The translations under genes and the position numbers were made by a program. This document shows positions 14,288 through 21,622 of a DNA stretch of 23,011 nucleotides, piece by piece. The stretch spans positions 1 to 23,011 of the forward strand of contig JAQVNJ010000099.1 of NCBI GenBank assembly GCA_028703175.1. The letters are read 5' to 3'. The DNA comes from JAAYCB01 sp012744395. GTDB lineage: Bacteria > Planctomycetota > Planctomycetia > Pirellulales > Thermoguttaceae. Within the stretch, counting starts at the first letter, position 1. Every line of letters starts with the position of its first letter. Under the pieces are notes generated by a model. The model did no database searches, had not been told where the DNA came from, and saw only the letters and a list, made by a program, of their open reading frames with translations.

Positions 14288-14443
14288 CCAGACCTTGTCC
14301 ACTTGTTCGGGCGGAAAGAGCGGGCGTTCGTGACGCGTGTGTCCTGGTTGTCCGCCTGGCCGTCGTCTCTTCTTCTGGCCTTTGCCGGTCTTCCCATCCG
14401 GCCGCGGAGGTTTCACCAAGATTGGCGACACAGACCCCGACAA
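14288..14443 (-). pseudogene. IS66-family transposase, N-terminal region fragment
   Basis: About 52 codons read as ILVKPPRPDGKTGKGQKKRR, then RPGGQPGHTRHERPLFPPEQ and VDKVW. The K/R-rich stretch followed by GGQPGHxxHER-LxPPExVD is typical of the segment ahead of the zinc-finger region in IS66 transposases. Both ends of that gene are missing. The frame runs directly into the neighbouring ISAs1 fragment, so the two scraps form a chimera. Confidence 0.7.
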
Positions 14444-14643
14444 CCGCGAACGGCGACGTATCTTGACGGATGGTGCGGACCTGCTACGTTGAGTGGGACG
14501 ATGGAGTTCCCGGCGTTCCGTGAAACGAAGCCTTTTTTGGGGGTTTCAAGCATTGAGTTGACCGATCCTGTCAAATTGTGGTTCTGTGGCAGCGGTAATC
14601 CTGTTGCATCAGGGCCTGTAAACGCGCGCTAAAGGAGCCGAAG
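14444..14643 (+). promoter_or_regulatory. leader of the sulfur operon with TTGAC-N7-GTCAA
   Basis: An inverted repeat TTGAC (14558-14562) and GTCAA (14570-14574) separated by 7 nt lies about 70-86 nt before the operon start and could be an operator. No convincing -10 follows at 16-18 nt, and no CsoR/CstR-type site was seen. AAAGGAG at 14631-14637 is a strong ribosome site for the ATG at 14644. Confidence 0.3.
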
Positions 14644-16056
14644 ATGCATGTCGAACAGTATTACGTGGATGGGATTGCCCACCTTTCTTACCTCGTTGGG
14701 GGCAAGGCATCCTGTGCAATCATCGACCCCAAACGTGATGTCGAGGAGTACGTTTCAGCGGCCGCACGACTAGGGCTTACGATTACACATATTCTGGAGA
14801 CCCATCTGCACGCCGATTTTGTCTCAGGGCATATCGAGTTGGCGCGGCGGACAGGCGCGACAATCTACGCGCCGCGATCGGGCGGTTGCACATACGACCA
14901 CGTGGCCGTCGGCGAAGGCGACCGTCTTGACATCGAAGACATGCGAGTCGAGGTGCGGGACACGCCCGGCCACACACCCGACGGAGTTTGCTTTGTCTTT
15001 ACTGACCGCTCGCGGGGAGCGGAGCCTGCTGCGGTTTTCACCGGCGACACCCTTTTCGTAGGCGACGTTGGGCGGCCCGACCTATTTCCGGGCCGAGGCG
15101 ACGAACTGGCCTCTCAGCTTTTTGACAACCTGCGCAACCAGCTTCTGAGGCTGCCCGACACGTGTCTGGTCTATCCCGCCCATGGGGCCGGCTCACTTTG
15201 CGGCAAGGCCATGGGCGCGATGCGCGTCAGTACGATCGGTTACGAGCGCCGGTTCAACCCCGTGCTTCAACACGCGACGGAGGTGGAGTTTAAGACAGCA
15301 TTGTTGAGCGGGATGCCCGCGGCACCCGACCATTTTGCCCGCTGTTCCGACATCAACCGACGAGGACCGGGGCTGGTGGCCGAGACGCCGTCGCCGCGGC
15401 CGCTGTCTCCCAAAGACCTGCAATCGCTGATTGAAGAAGGGCACACGGTGCTTGACGTCCGGGACTATGCCGCCTTTGGCGGCGCTCATGTGCCCGGTGC
15501 CTACAACATCGATGCGGCGCACAACTTCTCGACCTTCGCCGGCTGGCTCTTGCCGGCCGACAAACCGCTCGTTCTGGTCGCCGCGGCGAATGAACAAATT
15601 TCGGCGTTGGTCACAATGTTGCGCCGCGTTGGACTGGATACTGTGGTCGGATATCTTGACGGGGGCATGGGCCCGTGGATCGTGAGCGGGATGCCGATCG
15701 ACCGCATCCCCACGACAACCATCTTCGAGGCGAAGCGTTACTGCGAAGAGAACAAGCCGGTCACGTTTCTCGACGTTCGGGCTTCGGGTGAATGGGACCT
15801 CAGCCACATTAACGGCGCGATCCATATACCCCTTCCCGCTACGCGCACCCGTCACAACGAACTCGACCGCGAAGCGACAACGGTTCTCGTGTGTAAGAGC
15901 GGCGCCCGCGCCAGCACGGCGGGCAGCATCCTCCAACGGCACGGATTCAAGAATCTGACGGTGATGGCGGGTGGAATGACTGCTTGGACGGCGGCTGGCC
16001 TGGCGCCTGAGTGCGCCACCTGCGCGCTGACCCACGGACCACGCACCCATTACTAG
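14644..16056 (+). CDS. persulfide dioxygenase-rhodanese fusion (CstB-like)
   Basis: 470 aa, cytoplasmic. The N-terminal metallo-beta-lactamase domain (about 1-240) is of the ETHE1/persulfide dioxygenase type: THLHADF with His54 and His56, TPGHTPDG with His110, FTGDTLFVGDVGRPD with Asp135, and PAHGAG with His180. His54, His110 and Asp135 are the expected Fe(II) ligands. Two rhodanese domains follow. The first (about 255-350) has LDVRDYAAFGGAHVPGAYNI but VLVAAANEQ where the active-site Cys belongs (Ala313), so it is a pseudo-rhodanese. The second (about 358-455) has VLVCKSGAR with Cys417 intact. This MBL/pseudo-rhodanese/rhodanese order matches Staphylococcus CstB, which turns persulfides into sulfite/thiosulfate using O2. 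It leads a four-gene operon with sulfur-compound transporters and has a strong AAAGGAG site. No sulfide:quinone oxidoreductase is in the window. Confidence 0.92.
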   Translation: MHVEQYYVDGIAHLSYLVGGKASCAIIDPKRDVEEYVSAAARLGLTITHILETHLHADFVSGHIELARRTGATIYAPRSGGCTYDHVAVGEGDRLDIEDMRVEVRDTPGHTPDGVCFVFTDRSRGAEPAAVFTGDTLFVGDVGRPDLFPGRGDELASQLFDNLRNQLLRLPDTCLVYPAHGAGSLCGKAMGAMRVSTIGYERRFNPVLQHATEVEFKTALLSGMPAAPDHFARCSDINRRGPGLVAETPSPRPLSPKDLQSLIEEGHTVLDVRDYAAFGGAHVPGAYNIDAAHNFSTFAGWLLPADKPLVLVAAANEQISALVTMLRRVGLDTVVGYLDGGMGPWIVSGMPIDRIPTTTIFEAKRYCEENKPVTFLDVRASGEWDLSHINGAIHIPLPATRTRHNELDREATTVLVCKSGARASTAGSILQRHGFKNLTVMAGGMTAWTAAGLAPECATCALTHGPRTHY

Positions 16057-16069
16057 GGAGAATTTTGTC

Positions 16070-16591
16070 ATGGATATCTTCACGGCGCCACGCTGGTCGG
16101 CTTACGCGGTGGGAATTGGCATCGGTGTGCTCAGTTGGCTGGCTTTTCTGCTGTCGAACAGACCACTCGGGTGCTCGACGGCGTTCGCCCGAAGCGCCGG
16201 CCTTCTGGAACGCCTATTTCGCGGCCGGAAGGTCGACGAGAAACCCTACTATCAGCAGTTCGCACCGCAGATCGACTGGGAATGGGCGCTTGTTTGCGGC
16301 GTTCTAATTGGCGCCCTGGCGTCGTCGCTTCTTTCGGGCCAATTTGCCTGGCTGTGGGCGCCGACGAAGTGGGCCGCCGAAATCGGCACGGGCGCGCCGA
16401 CACGCTGGCTCGTCGCCCTGTTGGGCGGTTTTTGCGCTGGATTCGGCGCCCGATGGGCAGGTGGATGCACCAGCGGACACGGCATAAGCGGAACACTCCA
16501 ACTCGCCGTAAGCAGTTGGATCGCGGCAATCGGCTTTTTTGTTGGCGGCATTGCCACAGCCATGCTGATCTATCACGTCATCCTGACCTAA
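16070..16591 (+). CDS. YeeE/YedE-family membrane protein, first half-transporter
   Basis: 173 aa with about four or five membrane helices. Recognised by the small-residue/cysteine loops of YeeE/YedE (sulfur transport) proteins: NRPLGCSTAF with Cys35 and ARWAGGCTSGHGISGTLQLA near the end. The related TsuA takes up thiosulfate using such conserved cysteines, so import or export of thiosulfate or another sulfane compound is a reasonable inference. Full-length YeeE proteins are about twice this size; here the partner half is the next gene. The start lies 13 nt after the dioxygenase stop, with AGGGAG 9 nt ahead. The soluble loop RGRKVDEKPYYQQFAPQIDW after the first helices is typical of this half. 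Confidence 0.88.
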   Translation: MDIFTAPRWSAYAVGIGIGVLSWLAFLLSNRPLGCSTAFARSAGLLERLFRGRKVDEKPYYQQFAPQIDWEWALVCGVLIGALASSLLSGQFAWLWAPTKWAAEIGTGAPTRWLVALLGGFCAGFGARWAGGCTSGHGISGTLQLAVSSWIAAIGFFVGGIATAMLIYHVILT

Positions 16592-16603
16592 GGGGTTCCA
16601 TCC

Positions 16604-17158
16604 ATGTTGGCAGTTCTCCACGCAAATCGCCGTCTCCAGTTATTGCTGGGATTTTTGTTGGGCATCGGTTTCGGGTTCCTCCTCCAAAAAGGCGGGGTGA
16701 CGTACTACGATGTCATCATCGACCAGTTGTTGTTGAAGGATTTCACCGTCGTCAAGATCATGTTGACTGCAATGGTCACAGGGATGATCGGCGTCCATCT
16801 GCTTGTCCGTTTCGGATTGACCCAATTGCATCCCAAGCCCGGTTCTTTGGGAGCGACGATCCCTGGATCGCTGATTTTCGGGATTGGGTTCGGCACGTTG
16901 GGCTACTGTCCCGGAACCGCGGTTGCCGCGGTCGGCCACGGGGCGCTCGACGCCTTGTTCGGCGGTGTGGCGGGCATGTTGCTCGGGGCTGCGGCCTTCG
17001 CCGCGCTTTATCCGAAGCTCAAGCCGATCCTCTCCAAGGCAGATTTCGGCAATCCGACCTTCCCACAAATGTTGCACGTCAACCCCTGGACGGTTGTCCT
17101 TCCGATTGTTGCAGTTGTGGTTGGTTTGCTCTACTGGATCGAGAGCGCGGGACTGTAG
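16604..17158 (+). CDS. YeeE/YedE-family membrane protein, second half-transporter
   Basis: 184 aa with about five membrane helices and no signal peptide. It carries the second-half YeeE/YedE hallmarks: LGFLLGIGFGFLLQKGGV, then GSLIFGIGFGTLGYCPGTAV with a conserved Cys, and VGHGALDALFGG. It starts 12 nt after its partner's stop codon and probably forms a heterodimer with it to give one complete YeeE-type channel. Substrate inferred from the neighbouring persulfide dioxygenase: thiosulfate, sulfite or persulfide sulfur. Confidence 0.88.
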   Translation: MLAVLHANRRLQLLLGFLLGIGFGFLLQKGGVTYYDVIIDQLLLKDFTVVKIMLTAMVTGMIGVHLLVRFGLTQLHPKPGSLGATIPGSLIFGIGFGTLGYCPGTAVAAVGHGALDALFGGVAGMLLGAAAFAALYPKLKPILSKADFGNPTFPQMLHVNPWTVVLPIVAVVVGLLYWIESAGL

Positions 17159-17186
17159 AGGTCGGCTCCAGGAAGGCAGAGTGCCC

Positions 17187-18875
17187 ATGCTTGGCCGGAT
17201 TATCCCCGCCTACGATTGGCTCCGGAATTACCGACGCAGCGATTGGCCAAGCGATCTGGCGGCTGGTGCCGTGGTGGCCGTGATGCTCGTCCCCCAAGGA
17301 ATGGCCTACGCGATCCTCGCCGGCTTGCCGCCAGTCATGGGGCTTTACGCATCGACCATTCCTCTGCTCGTCTACGCTGCCTTCGGCTCGTCACGGCACC
17401 TTGCCGTGGGACCAGTGGCAATCATCTCGATGCTCATCTTCGAACGGTGTTCCTCTATTGCCGAACCGGGAAGCGCGGATTACGTGAATGCCGTAAGCTT
17501 GTTGTGTGTGATGGTCGGCGCCATTCAGGTGGCAATGGGGCTGCTGCGTCTGGGATTCTTGGTCAACTTCCTCTCCCACGCCGTGGTCAGCGGACTGACC
17601 TCCGCCGCGGCGATCCTTATCGCCCTGAGCCAACTGAAACATCTGCTGGGGATTTCGCTTGCGTCGCAACATTCAGTCTTCCGTCTGCTTGCAGAGACCG
17701 GACGGCGAATCGGCGAGACCCATCTCGCCACGCTGCTTCTCAGCGTCGGCTGCATGATCTTGTTGCTTTTTTTCAAGATGCGATGGCCTCGTTTTCCCGC
17801 AGCCATCTTGGTAGTGATCGTCGCTACAGTCATTGTCCGCGTCCTACGCCTGAACGAGGCAGGAGTCAGTATCGTCGGCAGCGTGCCGGCCGGCCTGCCG
17901 AGGCCGAGCCTGCCCGTGTTCGATGTCGAAACGGTTCGAGCGTTGTTTCCCGCTGGACTGACCATCGTGTTGGTCGGTTTCGTCGAGTCTCTTTCCATTG
18001 CGCAGGTGATTGCCGTGAAGGAGCGGTATCGGGTCGCGCCGAATCGTGAATTGGGCGCCCTTGGCCTGGCAAACATTGTCGCCGCACTGTCAAGTGGCTT
18101 TCCTATCACTGGCGGATTCTCCCGCACGGCCGTCAACCATCAAGCCGGAGCCAAAACGGGCATGGCCTGTTTGGTGACGGCGGCCATCGTCCTGCTAACC
18201 CTGCTGTTTCTCACCCCCCTCTTTCATTACCTTCCCAACGCGGCGCTGGCTGCGATCATCGTCGTCGCGGTCGCCGGACTCGTTGATCTGAGAACGGCCA
18301 AGAAGCTGCTCACGGTCAAGCTGGCCAACGGATTGAGCCTCGTGTTGACGTTTGGGGCCACGTTGGCCCTCGGCGTCGAAGGCGGTGTCCTGCTTGGCGC
18401 CGTCTTCTCCATGTTCGTGTTCATTTGGCGAAGCGCGCACCCGCACACCGCGGAACTGGGCTACGTTGCGGAGGAAGGCGGCTTCCGCAACGTCAAGCGG
18501 TATCCCCATGCGACCACCTATCCGGACATTCTCATCCTGCGAGTCGACGCCTCGCTCTATTTTGCCAACATGGCCTTTCTGGAAGATTTCTTGCGCCGCG
18601 CCGTTCAAGACAGACCTGGCGTGCGATGGATCGTCATGGATTTTTCCGGCGTCAACGACATCGACGGCTGTGCGGTCGAAGCGCTCGAACGTTTCATGGA
18701 GGTTCACCACGAGGCTGGCATAGAGTTTGCGCTGGCCGGCATGAAAGGGCCGGTACGCGACGTGGTCGGCCGGGCCGGCTGGCCGGACCTACTGGGCAAA
18801 CGGATGCAGTATGTGTCAACACAGCAGGCTGTCGAGGATCTTCTGAAAAACACTTCCAGAGGGGCAATTTGCTGA
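17187..18875 (+). CDS. SulP-family anion permease with STAS domain
   Basis: 562 aa. SulP/SLC26 inner-membrane anion transporter. The membrane domain (about 1-430) begins with the SulP signature DLAAGAVVAVMLVPQGMAYA, followed by LAGLPPVMGLYAS, FGSSRHLAVGPVA and FVESLSIAQVIAVKERY, and has SSGFPITGGFSRTAVN in its second half. The C-terminal STAS domain (about 450-555) has WIVMDFSGVNDIDGCAVEAL. Usual substrates are sulfate or bicarbonate; in this operon sulfate/sulfite exchange is most likely. The ATG at 17187 is 10 nt after AGGAAGG; an in-frame GTG at 17181 is a possible alternative start. It is the last gene of the operon, 28 nt after the second YeeE half. Confidence 0.93.
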   Translation: MLGRIIPAYDWLRNYRRSDWPSDLAAGAVVAVMLVPQGMAYAILAGLPPVMGLYASTIPLLVYAAFGSSRHLAVGPVAIISMLIFERCSSIAEPGSADYVNAVSLLCVMVGAIQVAMGLLRLGFLVNFLSHAVVSGLTSAAAILIALSQLKHLLGISLASQHSVFRLLAETGRRIGETHLATLLLSVGCMILLLFFKMRWPRFPAAILVVIVATVIVRVLRLNEAGVSIVGSVPAGLPRPSLPVFDVETVRALFPAGLTIVLVGFVESLSIAQVIAVKERYRVAPNRELGALGLANIVAALSSGFPITGGFSRTAVNHQAGAKTGMACLVTAAIVLLTLLFLTPLFHYLPNAALAAIIVVAVAGLVDLRTAKKLLTVKLANGLSLVLTFGATLALGVEGGVLLGAVFSMFVFIWRSAHPHTAELGYVAEEGGFRNVKRYPHATTYPDILILRVDASLYFANMAFLEDFLRRAVQDRPGVRWIVMDFSGVNDIDGCAVEALERFMEVHHEAGIEFALAGMKGPVRDVVGRAGWPDLLGKRMQYVSTQQAVEDLLKNTSRGAIC

Positions 18876-18892
18876 ATTCGAGTGTTATCGCG

Positions 18893-19440
18893 TCATGCCA
18901 CCGCGGCGCAACATCTGCTGACCGTCCGGGGGGCCTTCCGACGCCTGACGGCCCTTTGAGACGACTTGAAACCACGGCCCGTTTTGACTGGCGTTTCGAT
19001 ACGCCCGGTCTCAAATGCCCAGTTGAGAACGGCCTTGCACCTCGCGATCTGGGTATTGACCGTGTTCGGGGCATACTTGGCCAACCGCTTTGATCGGTAC
19101 TGGGCAAAATCATCGGGTCCAAGATCGTCGACCAGGCGGGCCTTCCCAAATCGCTCGACCATCTTGGCGCAGCACTCAGAGGCGTTCCGGAAGGCGCGCT
19201 GGGTTATCTCGCCGTCGGCGACGTCAATCTTCATGGCCGTCAAATAGCGGTTGCAGAGGGGGGCGACCGCAAGCGCGTTCGCCCCCCTTTTTGGCGGGGC
19301 GCCCGCCCGGCCAGCAGGTCGTCTTTTACCCGCAACGACTCGTTGAGGGGAGCCTGTCGGTCAGTCCCGAAGTAGTGGACCCTGCCATTGATCTTCCGGC
19401 ACCAGCGCCGTCCTTGCGCTGCCAGAGGGGGAAGTTCCGG
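18893..19440 (-). pseudogene. tyrosine recombinase (integrase) remnant, frameshifted and truncated
   Basis: Across three frames the minus strand reads like the N-terminal and core-binding parts of a phage-type integrase: FPLWQRKDG (about 19434), a shift near 19405, WCRKINGRVHYFGTDRQAPL and VKDDLLAGRAPRQKGG, then a shift at the A5/G6 run (about 19282-19292). It continues LCNRYLTAMKIDVADGEITQ, FGKARLVDDLGPDDFAQYRS, KYAPNTVNTQIARCKAVLNW and AFETGRIETPVKTGRGFKSS. It stops at 18893, before the catalytic domain (no R...HxxR...Y), 18 nt beyond the SulP stop on the other strand. It is inactive and probably a scar of a lost genomic island. Confidence 0.85.
19258..19292 (+). terminator. intrinsic terminator on the plus strand, inside the integrase remnant
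   Basis: GGGGGGCGA (19258-19266) pairs perfectly with TCGCCCCCC (19279-19287), with a 12-nt loop and TTTTT directly after (19288-19292). It is the first strong terminator downstream of the sulfur operon (about 380 nt past its stop) and would also insulate ettA. Confidence 0.55.
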
Positions 19441-19623
19441 TGATTGGTTTGCCTGCCGGGCTTGGTAGAATGTGACGTGTCACGCCTCCTGTTCAGGTGT
19501 GGCCGCGCCTCCGGGTGTTACCAGCACCGCGGGGGCTTCTTGTTGGTCCAAGGTCTGAGGAACCGACACCCCTGCCAGTCGATCGGGTGTCAAATCGGGT
19601 GTCCATATCATACGGAAAGGCGG
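19441..19623 (+). other. ettA leader with a short direct repeat
   Basis: No gene seen. ATCGGGTGTC occurs twice at 19582-19591 and 19594-19603 (12-nt period) about 20-40 nt before ettA; it could be an operator or a decayed attachment-site repeat. GGAAAGG at 19614-19620 is the ribosome site for ettA. Confidence 0.35.
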
Positions 19624-21318
19624 ATGGAACGTCACATGCCCCCGCATATAATAGCATCTGCGAGATTTAGCAAGACCTTCGGCGAGAGGGTCGTGCTCCG
19701 CGAGATCAACCTGTCGTTCTATTACGGCGCCAAGATTGGCCTGGTCGGCGAGAACGGGGCGGGCAAATCAACGCTGCTGAAGATCATGGCCGGCCTCGAC
19801 AAGGACATCGACGGCACGGCCACGCTCGCCAAGGGGATGCGGGTCCGCTACGTCGCCCAGGAACCGCTGATGGACCTGGAGAAGACCGTCCGCGAGCACC
19901 TCGACCTGGCCGTCCGCCCGGTCCAGGCGATGGTCGACCGCTTCAACGCGGTGGCCGCGAAAATGGCCGATCCCGGGGAGGAAGCCAACTTCGAGAAGCT
20001 GATGGACCAGATGGGCCGGCTCCAGGAGCAGATCGACGCGGCCGCAGGCTGGGAGCTGGACCGCCTGATCGAGATCGCCTCCAACGCCCTCGTCCTGCCG
20101 CCCGACGACGCGGTGATCAAGCAGCTTTCGGGCGGGGAGCGGCGGCGCGTGGCCCTCTGCATGGCCCTCCTGGAAAAGCCGGACTTGCTGCTCCTCGATG
20201 AACCGACCAACCACCTCGACGCGGAGACGGCCGAGTGGCTCGAGCAGGCCTTGCGGGAGTACCACGGCACGGTGATCATCGCCACGCACGACCGCTACTT
20301 CCTCGACAACATCACCAAGTGGATTCTCGAAATCGACGGCGGCCGGGGGCTGCCCTTCGAGGGCAACTACTCCTGCTGGCTGGCCCAAAAGGCGGAACTG
20401 CTGCGGATTCTGGAGAAAAAGGAGACCCAGCGGCAGAAGACCTTGCAGCGGGAACTCGACTGGATCCGCAATTCCCACGAAGGGCGGAAACAGAAGAACC
20501 AGGCGCGGATCAAGGCCTACGAGCAGTTGGCGAGCGGGCAGACCCTCGACGCCCGGAGCGAGAGCCTGATCCAGATCGCGCCGGCGGCCCGGCTGGGGGA
20601 GCGCGTGCTCGAAGTGAAGAATCTCCGCAAGGGGTTCCAGGTCGAGGGGCAGTATTTGAATCTGATCGAGGACTGCTCGTTCAACGTGCCGCGCGGGGCG
20701 ATTGTCGGCGTGATCGGCCCGAACGGCACCGGCAAGACGACCCTCTTCCGGATGATCACCGGCGAGGAGAAACCCGATGCGGGCACGATCGAACTGGGCC
20801 CGAGCGTCGTCCTCTCCTACGTCGACCAGCACCGCGACGCCCTCGACGACGGCAAAACGATCTTCGAGGAGATCACCGGCGGCAAGGACACGATCGAACT
20901 GGGGACCGTCTCGGTCAACGCGCGCGTCTACGTGGGGCGGTTCAACTTCCGCGGCAGCCAGCAGCAGAAGAAGGTCGGCGAGTGCTCGGGCGGCGAGAGG
21001 AATCGCATCCACCTGGCCAAGATGCTCCGCCGCGGCGGCAACCTGTTGCTCCTGGACGAGCCGACCAACGATCTCGACGTGGCCACGATGCGGGTCCTCG
21101 AACAGGGGCTGATCGACTTCGCCGGCTGCGCCCTGGTGATCAGCCACGACCGGTTCTTTCTCGACCGCATCGCCACGCACCTGTTGGTGATGGAGGCCAA
21201 CGGCAAGACGCGCTGGTTCGAGGGCAATTTCGCCGACTACGAGCGGGCCGTAACGGCCGAGGATCCCAACCGGGCGGTCCACCGGCGAGGAAAATACAAG
21301 CGGCTCGCCCTGCGGTGA
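19624..21318 (+). CDS. ettA: ABC-F ATPase, energy-dependent translational throttle protein EttA
   Basis: 564 aa. Soluble ABC-F protein that binds the ribosomal E site and gates translation elongation according to ATP/ADP level. It has two nucleotide-binding domains: Walker A GENGAGKST (residues 42-50), signature LSGGERRR, Walker B LLLLDEPTNHLD (Glu193); and second-domain GPNGTGKTT, signature CSGGERNR, Walker B LLLLDEPTNDLD (Glu479). The interdomain arm/linker (QRQKTLQRELDWIRNSHEGR then KQKNQARIKAYEQL) and the C-terminal RGKYKRLAL ending match EttA rather than Uup or ABC-F resistance proteins. The ATG at 19624 is close behind GGAAAGG; ATG at 19636 is an alternative that would start at PPHIIAS. 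No membrane segments, as expected. The gene appears monocistronic and convergent with hydF. Confidence 0.95.
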   Translation: MERHMPPHIIASARFSKTFGERVVLREINLSFYYGAKIGLVGENGAGKSTLLKIMAGLDKDIDGTATLAKGMRVRYVAQEPLMDLEKTVREHLDLAVRPVQAMVDRFNAVAAKMADPGEEANFEKLMDQMGRLQEQIDAAAGWELDRLIEIASNALVLPPDDAVIKQLSGGERRRVALCMALLEKPDLLLLDEPTNHLDAETAEWLEQALREYHGTVIIATHDRYFLDNITKWILEIDGGRGLPFEGNYSCWLAQKAELLRILEKKETQRQKTLQRELDWIRNSHEGRKQKNQARIKAYEQLASGQTLDARSESLIQIAPAARLGERVLEVKNLRKGFQVEGQYLNLIEDCSFNVPRGAIVGVIGPNGTGKTTLFRMITGEEKPDAGTIELGPSVVLSYVDQHRDALDDGKTIFEEITGGKDTIELGTVSVNARVYVGRFNFRGSQQQKKVGECSGGERNRIHLAKMLRRGGNLLLLDEPTNDLDVATMRVLEQGLIDFAGCALVISHDRFFLDRIATHLLVMEANGKTRWFEGNFADYERAVTAEDPNRAVHRRGKYKRLALR

Positions 21319-21383
21319 GGATTCGGGCCGCGGTTTACCTCCCCCTGACTCTCAAGCTCCCGATTGGGAACGTCCGGCGAGCG

Positions 21384-21420
21384 AAAAAAATGGCCGTTCG
21401 ACCCGATGGATCGAACGGCC
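21384..21420 (-). terminator. intrinsic terminator reading on the minus strand
   Basis: GGCCGTTCGA (21392-21401) and TCGAACGGCC (21411-21420) form a perfect 10-bp stem with a 9-nt loop. On the minus strand it is followed by seven Ts (complement of A21384-21390), a classic intrinsic terminator for transcription from hydF. The plus strand has no U-tract, so ettA is not clearly served. Confidence 0.75.
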
Positions 21421-21622
21421 TCGATGAGAGCGGCGGACAGGTCCGCCGGTGGCGACCGGGCCGGCGTCGATGGCCAGTCGCGGCCATGCTGCCAAGTAGG
21501 CCAACGCCCCGATCGCTTAGAAGTTCTGACCTCCTTGAAAAGCAACGGGCCAAATAGAGAAAGGAATCGCGAGACCTCATCGCCGCGAAGCGATGACTTG
21601 CCCTTGGCCTATGGCGAGGTTA
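21421..21622. other. intergenic between hydF and its terminator
   Basis: No gene recognised. A 7-bp hairpin TCATCGC/GCGATGA (21577-21596) and a short GCGGAC/GTCCGC palindrome (near 21431-21444) are present. They may be part of the hydF 3' untranslated region; nothing more is supportable. Confidence 0.4.

Noticed and set aside
14588..14609. Possible sigma-54 promoter (TGGCA ... TTGC) before the sulfur operon
   Set aside because: The spacing between the GG and GC elements is about 6 nt too long for a sigma-54 site.
19768..21282. Long minus-strand open frame opposite ettA
   Set aside because: Low-complexity composition and complete overlap with a clear ABC-F gene; treated as a shadow.
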